From assembly GCA_023231425.1 (NCBI GenBank), contig JALNVI010000069.1:1-13944 (forward strand): a DNA stretch of 13,944 bases. The letters are read 5' to 3'. This document shows positions 1 to 7,620 of this stretch, one piece after another. The DNA is from Desulforhopalus sp. Lineage in GTDB: Bacteria; Desulfobacterota; Desulfobulbia; Desulfobulbales; Desulfocapsaceae. Position 1 is the first letter of the stretch; the number at the start of each line of letters is the position of its first letter. The position numbers and the translations under genes were made by a program. The notes below the pieces were generated by a model. The model was given only the letters and a program-made list of their open reading frames with translations, had not been told where the DNA came from and searched no databases.

Positions 1-894
1 ATCAACCAGATGAGGAAACTGCCCAGCCAGATTCACACGCAAAGCTTCATACAACTGGTTGAGCGTGGTGCGATCACCAACAGCAACATTATACACCTGA
101 TTGACTGCGTCCGGATTTTCCGAGGTAGCGGCCAACACGTTCATCTGCGCGGTGTTGTCGATGTAGCAAAAATCACGGCTGGTTTCGCCATCGCCGTTGA
201 TATACACCGGTTCGTTTTTGATGAGCGAGGATATCCATTTAGGGATCACAGCAGCATAGGCACCATCGGGATCCTGACGACGACCGAAAATATTGAAATA
301 GCGCAGGCCGATAGTTTTGAAACCGTAAGTGCGGGCAAAGACGTCGGCGTAGAGTTCATTCACCAGCTTGGTAACAGCATACGGTGAAAGTGGCCTGCCA
401 ATCTTGTCTTCCACCTTGGGCAGATCGGGGTGATCACCATAGGTGGAGCTGCTTGCGGCATAGACGAAGCGCTTGACCTTCGCATCTCGGGCCGTAACCA
501 GCATGTTGAGAAAGCCAGCGATGTTGTTGGTGTTGGTGGTAATGGGGTCTTCAATACTGCGCGGCACAGAGCCGAGCGCGGCCTCGTGGAGAACATAATC
601 GACCGCACTGCTCCCCCCTTGAGAGGAGTTTACCGCACGGCGGCAGTCTTCCAGATTGCAGATATCTCCCTTGATAAACTGGAAGCCAGCCCATTGCTCT
701 GCAGATACAAGTGTCTGTACTTCATCAAGATTGTGCTGATATCCTGTGGCAAAATTATCAAGACCAGTCACCCGCTGATTAAGCTTGAGCAGGGTCTCAA
801 GCAGATTGCTGCCGATAAATCCAGCCACTCCGGTAATAAGCCATGTTTTGGGGTTGGCTTTCAGTTCTTCCTGTACTTCCTGATAACGTGTCAT
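1..894 (-). CDS. wbpP: UDP-N-acetylglucosamine (or GlcNAcA) C4-epimerase, WbpP/TviC family, 3' end outside the window
   Basis: A short-chain dehydrogenase-type sugar nucleotide epimerase; 298 residues are visible and the C-terminus lies beyond the left edge. WbpP-family enzymes interconvert UDP-GlcNAc/UDP-GalNAc or their uronic acids in the cytoplasm for O-antigen or Vi-type polymers. The N-terminus has the NAD-binding TGVAGFIG at residues 21-28. The catalytic serines are near 148-150, followed by YAVTK (Y172, K176). The stretches GSVPRS, GRRQDPDGAYAAVIPKW and NGDGETSRDFCYI match the WbpP signature as I remember it from Pseudomonas. Relative to WbpP there is a small insertion (SSQGGSS, about residues 90-96). 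The ATG at 894 is preceded by AAGGATGAG, a fair ribosome binding site. It is separated from the upstream dehydratase gene by a repeat-rich gap, so it may have its own promoter. I am sure of the family; GalNAc versus GalNAcA specificity is open. Confidence 0.9.
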   Translation of the reverse strand, partial: MTRYQEVQEELKANPKTWLITGVAGFIGSNLLETLLKLNQRVTGLDNFATGYQHNLDEVQTLVSAEQWAGFQFIKGDICNLEDCRRAVNSSQGGSSAVDYVLHEAALGSVPRSIEDPITTNTNNIAGFLNMLVTARDAKVKRFVYAASSSTYGDHPDLPKVEDKIGRPLSPYAVTKLVNELYADVFARTYGFKTIGLRYFNIFGRRQDPDGAYAAVIPKWISSLIKNEPVYINGDGETSRDFCYIDNTAQMNVLAATSENPDAVNQVYNVAVGDRTTLNQLYEALRVNLAGQFPHLVD

Positions 895-1260
895 CTCTCA
901 TCCTTAAATGTTTTTGCCTTTCTTCGCATGTTTCGAGCCTTTATTCGTTGGCAAAAAGTCTTTTCGCTTTTACTTTTCTTTGCGGTTACAAACTACAAAA
1001 GGAACCACGAATGAACACGAATGGACACGAATTATTACTCATTCATAATCGCCCAAAATTGCCTTCCCGCCTTTCCCGTCCTTCCCGCTTTAAATTAAAA
1101 AATTCTTTGTTTTCAAATGCTTTTCGCTTTTACTTTTCTTCGCAGTAAAAAATGTAATTGGTCGTAGTTGTTATTAGTGAAAATTAGTGTCCATTCGTGG
1201 TTCCAAACCCTGTCCTTTCCGCTTTTGCGTTCCTTAGCGTTCTTCGCGGTAAAAATCGTC
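895..1260. repeat. Intergenic gap packed with several short dispersed repeat families
   Basis: No credible gene lies here. I see at least four repeat types. (a) An exact 20-bp direct repeat (ttttcgcttttacttttctt) at 961-980 and 1121-1140, each followed by a variant of cgcggttaa/cgcagtaaa. (b) An inverted pair of the accacgaatg-type repeat (separate entry). (c) A cttcccgcctttcccg run at 1062-1088. (d) A gcgttcttcgcggtaaaa-type repeat at 1223-1258, whose relatives lie on both sides of the neighbouring dehydratase gene. Such degenerate repeats are common between genes in some environmental bacteria; their function is unknown. A promoter for wbpP could be here, but I cannot point to convincing -35/-10 boxes. 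Confidence 0.7.
1001..1204. repeat. Inverted pair of an accacgaatg-type repeat
   Basis: The left arm at 1001-1037 begins ggaaccacgaatgaacacg and continues with a second cgaatggacacgaatta unit. The right arm at 1182-1204 reads aattagtgtccattcgtgg then ttcc, the near reverse complement of the left arm. The arms are about 145 bp apart. The left arm itself contains a roughly 12-bp tandem unit (acgaatgaac/acgaatggac). The pair could fold in RNA, or be two independent copies of a mobile repeat in opposite orientation. Confidence 0.65.
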
Positions 1261-1333
1261 TTACCGCTTTTCGCTTTCTCCCGTCTCCTGTCTCCTTTCT
1301 CCCGTCTCCTTTCTCCCCCCCCGTCTCCTATCC
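1261..1333 (-). repeat. Tandem ggagacgggagaaa repeat forming the 3' end of the dehydratase gene
   Basis: On the coding strand this stretch is an irregular tandem of ggagacgggagaaagg/ggagacag units and contains a run of eight G (C8 at 1315-1322 on the plus strand). It is translated as the arginine- and glutamate-rich tail of the WbpM-type protein and ends exactly at the TAA stop. The composition is unlike the rest of the gene and resembles the neighbouring intergenic repeats, so the tail looks acquired rather than ancestral. Confidence 0.7.
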
Positions 1334-3282
1334 AAAACATCATTCCCTCTCACCACATGACACTCCGTTTCCAAAACACAATCGCAATCCCGAACATCAT
1401 ATTCCGGCACAATCTCATGCAGCAGCGTCTTGATCTTTTTCACGTCATAGTCCTTGGCGGTTTCAACAAGCCGAGCAAGCTGAATTTCCAGCTGTTCCCT
1501 GAAGCCCGGGGAAAGCACCCCGGCCGTCTCAGACTCGGGCCGCAAAACCATAATGCTGTCATGGGTTGTGGAGACCACGCCTTCGCCGTGGGTAATGAGC
1601 TCTTCATAAAGCTTTTCCCCCGGGCGGATACCGGAGTATTCGATGCGGATATCCTTCTCAGGCTCCTTGCCTGAAAGACGGATGAGATCCTTTGCCATCT
1701 CCGCGATCTTCACCGGAGTGCCCATTTTTAAAATGAATATCTCTCCCCCCGTGCCCATGGTTCCCGCCTGCAGGATGAGCTGGCAGGCCTCAGGGATGGT
1801 CATGAAATATCGGGTCATTTCCGGATGGGTGACCGTGACCGGGCCGCCATTACGGATCTGCTCCTTGAACAGTGGAATAACCGAACCCGACGAGCCGATC
1901 ACATTGCCAAAACGTACGGCCATGAAGCGGGTTGTGCTCTGGGGCTGGGACTGCAGGGTCAGCTCGACGATACGTTTGGTGGTTCCCATCACATTGGTGG
2001 GGCGCACCGCCTTGTCCGTGGAAATGAGGACAAACCGTTCCACCCCGTATTCAGCGGCCACATCCATGAGCACCTGGGACGCCCAGACATTATTGAACAC
2101 GCCTTCCCAGGGGTTGCATTCCACCATGGGCACGTGTTTGTAGGCTGCGGCATGGAAGATGACCTGAGGACTGTATATCTCCATGACTCTGCCAAGGAGC
2201 TTCCGGTCCTGAACCCGGCCGAGAATCGGAACATACTGGCGAAATTTGAGGGTGTGGTGGAGTTCCATCTGGATAGCGTAGAGATTACATTCGGAACGTT
2301 CCAGGATGATCAGACATTTGGGCTCAAACCGGACGATCTGGCGCACCAGCTCCGACCCGATGGAGCCTCCGCCCCCGGTCACCATGACGGTTTTCCCGGT
2401 AATAAGGGAGGAGATGGCCGCGTTCTCGAGATGGACAGACGGACGTCCCAGAAGATCCTCATAACTGACTTCGCGAAAATGATTGACGCTCACCTGCCCG
2501 TCCATGAGAGCCCCCATGGCAGGCAGGGTCTTGTGGGGGATCTGGATCTTTTCACAGAGCTCGACAACCCGGCGGATCTCTTCCCCGGTGGCCGAAGGCA
2601 TGGCAACGAGAATTTCCTCTACATCATGCTTGAGGACCACGGTTTCAAGATCTGTGATGGTGCCGAGAATCCGGATTCCGTGCAGGGTTCGGTTCTGTTT
2701 GGCTGGATCGTCATCCAGAAACCCCACTACTTCAAAGTTCAGCTGAGGGCTTTCAATGATCTCGCGCAGGATGCGTTCCCCCACATCCCCGGCACCGACA
2801 ATGAGAATACGCTTGAGATCCTTGCGCCGGGTACGGTAGAGGGCAGGGGCCAGCAGACTGGATATTTGGAATTTCCCCTGGGTAAGAAAATAGGAACGAA
2901 TAGCAACGCGCACGCCCCCCGCAAGCAGAAAGGTTAACACCGCATCAATAATAAACACAGACCGTGGGTATCCTGAAAGCCGTGCATACCAGGAGAGCAG
3001 GGCAATGGCCAGAACCTCCGCCATGACAACCGCTCGAAAAAGCCGCCAGGAATCCCGGATGTCTGTATACCGCCACATCCCCCGATAGAGGCCTGATATG
3101 AAAAAGAAGAACATCTTGCAGGGCACGAGAATGAGCAGAGAAATCCAGAAGAGATTCCAGTAGTGCGGATCAGGGGAAAAATCAAAACGCAGCAGATAGG
3201 CAAGGGTAAGGGATGCGGTGAAGATCAGAACATCGGTGATCAATACAAGATAAAGATTACGGTTTTTGAATTGTTTGAGCAT
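1261..3282 (-). CDS. wbpM: Membrane-bound UDP-N-acetylhexosamine 4,6-dehydratase, WbpM/PglF/CapD family
   Basis: A 673-residue inner-membrane nucleotide-sugar dehydratase. The family converts UDP-GlcNAc to UDP-2-acetamido-2,6-dideoxy-4-keto-hexose, the precursor of QuiNAc, bacillosamine or FucNAc. Four hydrophobic segments occupy roughly residues 10-160. A first Rossmann-like domain starts at VGAGDVGERI (about 162-171). The catalytic short-chain dehydrogenase domain starts at TGGGGSIGSE (about 302-311), with AAAYKHVPMVE near 378-388. The active-site segment STDKAVRPTNVMGTTK (about 421-436) has the Met-x3-Lys typical of this family in place of Tyr-x3-Lys. I chose the ATG at 3282 because a frame extension further upstream is only translated repeat DNA. 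The last 20-odd residues (RRRGGRKETGERRQ...) are repeat-derived. The aminotransferase, acetyltransferase and phosphoglycosyl transferase upstream suggest a bacillosamine-like product, but 4-keto to QuiNAc or FucNAc use is also possible. Confidence 0.93.
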   Translation of the reverse strand: MLKQFKNRNLYLVLITDVLIFTASLTLAYLLRFDFSPDPHYWNLFWISLLILVPCKMFFFFISGLYRGMWRYTDIRDSWRLFRAVVMAEVLAIALLSWYARLSGYPRSVFIIDAVLTFLLAGGVRVAIRSYFLTQGKFQISSLLAPALYRTRRKDLKRILIVGAGDVGERILREIIESPQLNFEVVGFLDDDPAKQNRTLHGIRILGTITDLETVVLKHDVEEILVAMPSATGEEIRRVVELCEKIQIPHKTLPAMGALMDGQVSVNHFREVSYEDLLGRPSVHLENAAISSLITGKTVMVTGGGGSIGSELVRQIVRFEPKCLIILERSECNLYAIQMELHHTLKFRQYVPILGRVQDRKLLGRVMEIYSPQVIFHAAAYKHVPMVECNPWEGVFNNVWASQVLMDVAAEYGVERFVLISTDKAVRPTNVMGTTKRIVELTLQSQPQSTTRFMAVRFGNVIGSSGSVIPLFKEQIRNGGPVTVTHPEMTRYFMTIPEACQLILQAGTMGTGGEIFILKMGTPVKIAEMAKDLIRLSGKEPEKDIRIEYSGIRPGEKLYEELITHGEGVVSTTHDSIMVLRPESETAGVLSPGFREQLEIQLARLVETAKDYDVKKIKTLLHEIVPEYDVRDCDCVLETECHVVRGNDVLDRRRGGRKETGERRQETGESEKR

Positions 3283-3565
3283 TTTTTTCTCGAAAGCGGT
3301 TGGAGGACAGAAAAATTTCTTCACCGCAAAAAACACGAAGAAACACGAAAGATAAAGATATAAAAACAATCAAAGAATTTTACCGCGAAGAACGCGAAGA
3401 AAGAGAAAAGCAGATCAACCGATTGCAGTTATAACTTTTCCCTTTGCGTGTCTTAGCACTCTTCGCAGTAAATGTCCTTATCTATTTCCCTGAAATTTTA
3501 GACAAAAAAAACCTCTAATAACAATAATTTAGTTAAAATTAGATCGGGAATTATTGCTCTTTTAT
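3283..3565. repeat. Gap between aminotransferase and dehydratase genes, with ccgcgaagaacgcgaag-type repeats
   Basis: No gene is seen. Three related repeats stand out. Plus-strand caccgcaaaaaacacgaag lies at about 3322-3340. Next, taccgcgaagaacgcgaaga lies at about 3381-3400. An inverted copy, gcgtgtcttagcactcttcg then cagtaaatg, lies at about 3446-3474. The same family appears on the other side of the dehydratase gene at 1223-1258, so that gene is bracketed by it. A weak terminator candidate is listed separately. The interruption of an otherwise tightly packed operon suggests the dehydratase may be transcribed separately. Confidence 0.6.
3504..3543 (-). terminator. Possible weak terminator after the aminotransferase gene
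   Basis: On the minus strand, 23 bp beyond the aminotransferase stop, TCTAAT (3543-3538) can pair with ATTAGA (3519-3514). GG and eight consecutive T (3511-3504) follow. The stem is only 6 bp, A/T rich and has an 18-nt loop, so it is marginal. Confidence 0.3.
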
Positions 3566-4738
3566 TTACTCAGATGTTAAAATTTCTCGAATCGATTTAC
3601 AGATATACTCCAACTCTTCTCCCTTCAATTCTGTATACACAGGTAACGACACCGTCCCTTTCCAAATTCGCTCGGTATTCGGAAAATCCTCGGGTTTTAG
3701 TCCATAGTGTTCTCGGTAGTATGTCATGCGATGCAGGGGCTTGTAATGAACGCTGGTGCTAATGCCTTTGTCAGCCAGAGCATTGATAAAATCATTTCTG
3801 AAGATAGGAGTATTTTCAGTAAGTATCACAGGATACAGATGGCAGGCATGATCCGACCACTCACAGGTAAGGCCGGGAAGTTCGAGACAATCAATTCCGG
3901 CCAGATGTTTATGATAATATCTGCAACAGTCTTCGCGTTTCTGCCTAAATTCTTCGGCCCGTTCCAGCTGGGCCAGGCCGATGGCTGCGTTTACGTCAGG
4001 CATATTATATTTGTAGCCTGGAGCAACAACATCATATTCCCAGTTCGCTTTTTTTGCTGTAAATCTATCCCAGATATCCCGATTAATTCCGTGCAATCGC
4101 ATAGTCTTAACCCGGGTAAAGATATCCTTGTCCTCGGTAACAACCATACCGCCTTCGCCTGTGGTAATGGTCTTGTTGGCGTAAAAACTGAAACAGGTCA
4201 CATCCCCAAAAGAACCAATCCTTTTTCCGGCATGTCGTGTAGGAAAAGCATGAGCGGCATCTTCCAGAATCTTCACGCCTTTTGCCTTGCACAAAGAAAG
4301 AATACCGGGTTTTCCGTCCACATCAGCCATGCACGCAGCCTGCCCTCCGAAATGAACTACAACCAGTGCCTTGGCATCCGGATGGGTATCAAGTGCATGG
4401 GCAACAATTTCAGGAGTTATCAATCTGGTAAGGGGATCGCAATCCAAAAAAATCGGGTCCGCACCCAGATATCGGATAACCTCAGCCGAAGACGTAAAGG
4501 TCATACTTTGCACCAGCACCTTATCTCCCGGGCCGACATCAAGAGCCTCAAGCCCGAGATGCAGGGCTGCTGTGCACGAATTCACGGCACAGGCAAAACT
4601 GCCACCAACCATATCTGCAAACCGTTTCTCAAATTCTGCGGCAACTCCGGCGGTTGTCAGCCAGCCACTCGCAAGTACCTTGGTTACATATTCAGCTTCA
4701 TTGCCCGAACAATCTACTTTTGCAAAAGGAATATTCAT
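3566..4738 (-). CDS. PLP-dependent nucleotide-sugar aminotransferase, DegT/DnrJ/EryC1/StrS family
   Basis: A 390-residue aminotransferase that most likely transfers an amino group from glutamate to the C4 keto group of a UDP-4-keto-6-deoxy-HexNAc, as PglE, PseC or WeeJ-type enzymes do. It contains the N-terminal SGWLTTAGVAAEFEKRFA (about residues 24-41), the cofactor-contacting EDAAHAF (D160) and the Schiff-base lysine in FSFYANKTITTGEGGM (K189). LHGINRD and YKYNMPDVNAAIGLAQLE also fit the family. The ATG at 4738 is preferred: the in-frame GTG 12 bp upstream is itself part of the ribosome binding sequence GTGAGG. It starts 8 bp after the phosphoglycosyl transferase stop. The adjacent dehydratase, acetyltransferase and PglC-like enzyme support a 4-amino sugar role; a 3-amino product cannot be excluded from sequence alone. 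Confidence 0.92.
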   Translation of the reverse strand: MNIPFAKVDCSGNEAEYVTKVLASGWLTTAGVAAEFEKRFADMVGGSFACAVNSCTAALHLGLEALDVGPGDKVLVQSMTFTSSAEVIRYLGADPIFLDCDPLTRLITPEIVAHALDTHPDAKALVVVHFGGQAACMADVDGKPGILSLCKAKGVKILEDAAHAFPTRHAGKRIGSFGDVTCFSFYANKTITTGEGGMVVTEDKDIFTRVKTMRLHGINRDIWDRFTAKKANWEYDVVAPGYKYNMPDVNAAIGLAQLERAEEFRQKREDCCRYYHKHLAGIDCLELPGLTCEWSDHACHLYPVILTENTPIFRNDFINALADKGISTSVHYKPLHRMTYYREHYGLKPEDFPNTERIWKGTVSLPVYTELKGEELEYICKSIREILTSE

Positions 4739-4746
4739 AGTACGCC

Positions 4747-5337
4747 TCACTTACAGAATACCGTATACGCGGTTTTAAATATTAATTTCAAATCTCCCCC
4801 AAAAGACTGATTACGAACATATTCTTCGTACAGCTCCAATTTTTTAGGCAAAATTCTTTCCTTGTAGCATCTTTCAGGATCTTCCGAACAGGAGAGAATG
4901 TCTTCTTCATTTCTGAATGCAATGGAGGCGGGATCGGTAATTCCAGGGCGGACAGTATGAACATGTCTCCACCGTTCAGGATATACGGCGACCCATTTCT
5001 CAATCTCAGGCCGAGGACCGACAATGGACATATCCCCCTTGAGAACATTGAAAAACTGGGGAAATTCATCAAGTTTGGTTTTGCGGAGAAATCGGCCAAC
5101 AGTGGTTACTCGGGAAGTGTCTCCAGCATCGAAGCGGCCCTGTTCGGCCTCCATGATCGTGCGCATCGTTCTGAACTTATACAAAAAAAACTTTTTCCCA
5201 TTCAAACCGACCCGAACCTGCCTGAAAAAAGCCGGACCGAGCGAAGTTGTTCGAATCACCACAATAACTACGATAAAAAGAGGAGCCAGTAGTACAAGTA
5301 CCAACAGAGACACACAAAGATCAAAAAATCTTTTCAT
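4747..5337 (-). CDS. Undecaprenyl-phosphate phosphoglycosyl transferase, small monotopic PglC-like type
   Basis: A 196-residue bacterial sugar transferase that starts glycan assembly by moving a sugar-1-phosphate from a UDP-sugar to undecaprenyl phosphate on the inner membrane. It has one N-terminal hydrophobic re-entrant segment (about residues 6-29) and no additional membrane domains, which is the minimal PglC architecture. Signature elements are KFRTM (about 54-58), the catalytic Asp-Glu pair in KLDEFPQFFNVLKGDMS (D90, E91), IVGPRPE (about 105-111) and VRPGITDPASI. The ATG at 5337 is chosen because AGGTGA, overlapping the preceding gene's stop, provides its ribosome binding site; a GTG two codons earlier overlaps that stop. 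It lies 2 bp after the acetyltransferase stop, so translation is probably coupled. Substrate is likely a diacetamido-trideoxy-hexose, inferred from neighbours. Confidence 0.93.
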   Translation of the reverse strand: MKRFFDLCVSLLVLVLLAPLFIVVIVVIRTTSLGPAFFRQVRVGLNGKKFFLYKFRTMRTIMEAEQGRFDAGDTSRVTTVGRFLRKTKLDEFPQFFNVLKGDMSIVGPRPEIEKWVAVYPERWRHVHTVRPGITDPASIAFRNEEDILSCSEDPERCYKERILPKKLELYEEYVRNQSFGGDLKLIFKTAYTVFCK

Positions 5338-5339
5338 AA

Positions 5340-5948
5340 TCACCTGAAATCATAGGTATACAAATTCATCAATCGCCCTTCGGGCGTAGAAAAGGAACCA
5401 GTCATGGACCAGCCCATTTTTTGATAAAACACGTTCACGCCATCGTTGCCCATGGCGTCGGTTGTCAAATAGCAACCAGAACTGCCCGAGTCCTTGACTG
5501 CCGCCATCCACCTTTGCACAAGCATCCGTCCAACTCCCTGTGCCTGTACATTGGGGTCCACTGCAATGGAGCTTAACAATGCATAATTCTTTGGCACAGG
5601 TACCGCTGACTTCCCACGATAAAAAAAAGCTCTCATCAACCGGGGAAGAATCACGGGCTTTCGGATAATGGCAGAAAAACTCGCCAAGATAAACGCCCAC
5701 CACCTGTCGGCAAGAAGCTTGCTGAAATATCCCTCGGGATGCAGTGGGCCAATAATCCCACCCACGACACAATACTTGTTATCTATGGCCACAAACGAAG
5801 GAACTTCAGATTTGCCAATACCGTAGGCATAAAATTCCTTCAGGAAACGATCACCAAGAAAGGTCAAAAAAAAATCCGGGAAGGATTTCGTATGCACGTG
5901 CACCAAAGGAAGGAGATATTTTTTTTCAAGTTCCACAAGTTGTATCAT
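5340..5948 (-). CDS. GNAT-family N-acetyltransferase, probably acting on an amino sugar nucleotide
   Basis: About 202 residues with a single GNAT fold. The acetyl-CoA pyrophosphate-binding motif is SIAVDPNVQAQGVGRML, with Q-x-x-G-x-G at about residues 135-140, followed by an ending typical of GNATs (FYQKMGWSMTGSF). It sits between a glycosyltransferase and the phosphoglycosyl transferase, next to an aminotransferase, so the expected job is N-acetylation of a UDP-4-amino-4,6-dideoxy sugar. Characterised enzymes for bacillosamine (PglD, WeeI, the PglB acetyltransferase domain) are left-handed beta-helix proteins; a GNAT in this role recalls PseH of the pseudaminic acid pathway. I prefer the ATG at 5948, which has AGG 8 bp upstream, over the ATG at 5954, which lies only 2 bp from it. 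Substrate is inferred from context only. Confidence 0.8.
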   Translation of the reverse strand: MIQLVELEKKYLLPLVHVHTKSFPDFFLTFLGDRFLKEFYAYGIGKSEVPSFVAIDNKYCVVGGIIGPLHPEGYFSKLLADRWWAFILASFSAIIRKPVILPRLMRAFFYRGKSAVPVPKNYALLSSIAVDPNVQAQGVGRMLVQRWMAAVKDSGSSGCYLTTDAMGNDGVNVFYQKMGWSMTGSFSTPEGRLMNLYTYDFR

Positions 5949-5960
5949 ACTCATAACCTA

Positions 5961-7190
5961 TCAGTTGTTCCCTTTAACCGCAGCAGTAAAAATCTTTTCG
6001 AACCTATCTGCAGCACGTTCAAAAGACATGTTCTGTCTATAAAATTGCGCCCCCAATTCTCCCATTCGACATCGCGTCTCATCATTCATTTGTGCCAGCT
6101 CAATAACTCCCCGAGCAATATCCTGAGGATTCTCCGGTTCAACAATGATTCCCGCGCCTGCTTTTTTTACAAGGTCTGCGGCATCTCCTTTTACTGCCAT
6201 CAATAGAGGCTTACCTGTTGCCAAATATGCCTGGGTCTTAGAAGGAATAGTTATTCGAAACAAGGGGTCATCTTTTAAATGAACCAGCAATACATCCGCT
6301 TTCTTCAAAAAATAACCTATCTGATCGGAAGTGACCCTTTCATGAAACACAATATTTTGCAGATTCATTTCCTGGCTTTTCCGAATAAGATTATCCTTCT
6401 CTACCCCACCCCCAATAAAAACGAATTGCACTTCAGGAGCCTCTTTTGCAACAATCGGGGCCGCTTGCAGGACAGCACTTAATGATTGTGCTTTACCCAT
6501 ATTTCCAGCGAAAATAACGTTAAATCGTTCTTTCATCTGTTCAAAAATTTTAAATCTAGCCACGGGACTGTTCAATATATTTTTTTCATCACACCAATTG
6601 TAAATAATCTCAAATTTTTCAGAAGAAACATTTTTTTGTGTAATGACATCTTTCATCCCAGGAGAAATAACGACAACCTTCTCAGCATTTTTATAGACAA
6701 AACCACACAGCTTATCCAAACACTTATATGCAAGTTTGCTATTAAACATACCCGTTGAAAAAAGACTTTCCGGCCATATATCTTGAACATGATAAACATA
6801 CGGAATATTTTTCAACATTTTAAGCAACAACGCTGGAAGTCCAAGAGTTGCAGGCCCTTGGCAAACATACGCGACATCAAACGATCTTGAAACAAGGGGA
6901 GTATATAAAGCGATGGCCATGGAGAGTGAAGCATAACACAAAATACGTTTCAAAGCTGATGTACCATGGCTTGGGTATAACGGAAATCGATGCACTCGAA
7001 TCCCGTTCATTACCTCCGTCATGAAAAATTTATTCCGATATTCTGGATAAATTTTTCCGCCCGGATAATTTGGAAATCCAGTCAGCACTTCGACTTCGTG
7101 GCCTCGACGAACCAATTCTTCAGCAAATGGTAAACCGAAAAAAAAATTCGGTTCGGGTTGAAAATAATGAGTTAAAAATAAAATTTTCAT
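5961..7190 (-). CDS. Glycosyltransferase family 4, WbuB-like
   Basis: A 409-residue GT-B-fold transferase for assembly of the lipid-linked repeat unit at the cytoplasmic membrane. The N-terminus (MKILFLTHYFQPEPN, then ELVRRGHEVEVLTGFPNYP) is characteristic of the WbuB/WbpH-like GT4 group, some of which add L-FucNAc. The C-terminal donor domain shows NVIFAGNMGKAQ, FIGGG and PLFRITIPSKTQAYLATGKP. In that last motif the glutamate common in GT4 E-x7-E motifs is replaced, as I recall also for other members of this subfamily. The start ATG at 7190 overlaps the cupin gene stop (TAATG) and has AAAGGA close upstream; an in-frame GTG at 7208 is less likely. The nearby fnlABC genes make UDP-L-FucNAc a reasonable donor. 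Confidence 0.9.
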   Translation of the reverse strand: MKILFLTHYFQPEPNFFFGLPFAEELVRRGHEVEVLTGFPNYPGGKIYPEYRNKFFMTEVMNGIRVHRFPLYPSHGTSALKRILCYASLSMAIALYTPLVSRSFDVAYVCQGPATLGLPALLLKMLKNIPYVYHVQDIWPESLFSTGMFNSKLAYKCLDKLCGFVYKNAEKVVVISPGMKDVITQKNVSSEKFEIIYNWCDEKNILNSPVARFKIFEQMKERFNVIFAGNMGKAQSLSAVLQAAPIVAKEAPEVQFVFIGGGVEKDNLIRKSQEMNLQNIVFHERVTSDQIGYFLKKADVLLVHLKDDPLFRITIPSKTQAYLATGKPLLMAVKGDAADLVKKAGAGIIVEPENPQDIARGVIELAQMNDETRCRMGELGAQFYRQNMSFERAADRFEKIFTAAVKGNN

Positions 7191-7615
7191 TATCCTTTCA
7201 CATCCCACGTCCCAACATCAAATCGCCAGTCATCTTTCCCGGCATCCTCAATTCTGCCTGAAGAAAACACCCCAAGCAGGGCATTGGCCGTTAGCATTAC
7301 GCTGGCTGTGGCATGACTGGCAGGCACATGAAGCACCACTGGCTTCAAAGAAGAAAGCACGTATCTTTGAACCAGCAGATTTGATGCAGGAAGTTCCCAG
7401 TCATCCGGAGTGACTACGGCTACCAGTATGGTACCGGACAGGGGACTAAACCATTTATGTTCCTTGCGATGGCCAACCCATCCCCGGGGTTCGCCCATGG
7501 TATGGGCGCGGACAGTATAGAATCTGTCCACGTTCTTCAAATCAAAATCGTTTACAAAAGAAACTACGCCCCGTTGGTCAACATGCAGGCCACCTTCAAT
7601 CCGTTGCACATCCAT
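7190..7615 (-). CDS. Small cupin-fold sugar epimerase/isomerase-like protein, WxcM/FdtA-type
   Basis: A 141-residue protein resembling the double-stranded beta-helix domain of WxcM/FdtA 3,4-ketoisomerases and dTDP-4-dehydrorhamnose 3,5-epimerase-like proteins. The diagnostic region is RGVVSFVNDFDLKNVDRFYT followed by EPRGWVGHRKEHKWFSPLSG and HVPASHATA. This type of gene is known to me near UDP-FucNAc gene sets, but its reaction there is not clear. No obvious 3-aminotransferase partner is present, so a classical FdtA role is doubtful; an accessory function is possible. The ATG at 7615 has AAGGG 9 bp upstream. The ATG at 7624 that overlaps the fnlC stop has no room for that site. It overlaps the downstream glycosyltransferase gene by 1 bp. 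Confidence 0.75.
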   Translation of the reverse strand: MDVQRIEGGLHVDQRGVVSFVNDFDLKNVDRFYTVRAHTMGEPRGWVGHRKEHKWFSPLSGTILVAVVTPDDWELPASNLLVQRYVLSSLKPVVLHVPASHATASVMLTANALLGVFSSGRIEDAGKDDWRFDVGTWDVKG

Positions 7616-7620
7616 ATTTT

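Noticed and set aside
430..1148. Plus-strand open frames across the left part and the first repeat gap
   Set aside because: They run antisense to wbpP or through repeat DNA and show no conserved features.
1825..2937. Long plus-strand open frame (about 370 codons) opposite the WbpM-type gene
   Set aside because: Its product is an antisense shadow with no recognisable domain, while the minus strand encodes a complete well-conserved dehydratase.
3283..3369. N-terminal extension of the WbpM-type protein to an earlier start
   Set aside because: The extra residues (FFVFFAVKKFF) are a translation of the intergenic aacacgaag-type repeat; the ATG at 3282 begins the family-like sequence.
3707..4810. 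Long plus-strand open frame opposite the aminotransferase gene
   Set aside because: It spans two minus-strand genes with clear catalytic motifs; the plus-strand translation has no family-like features.
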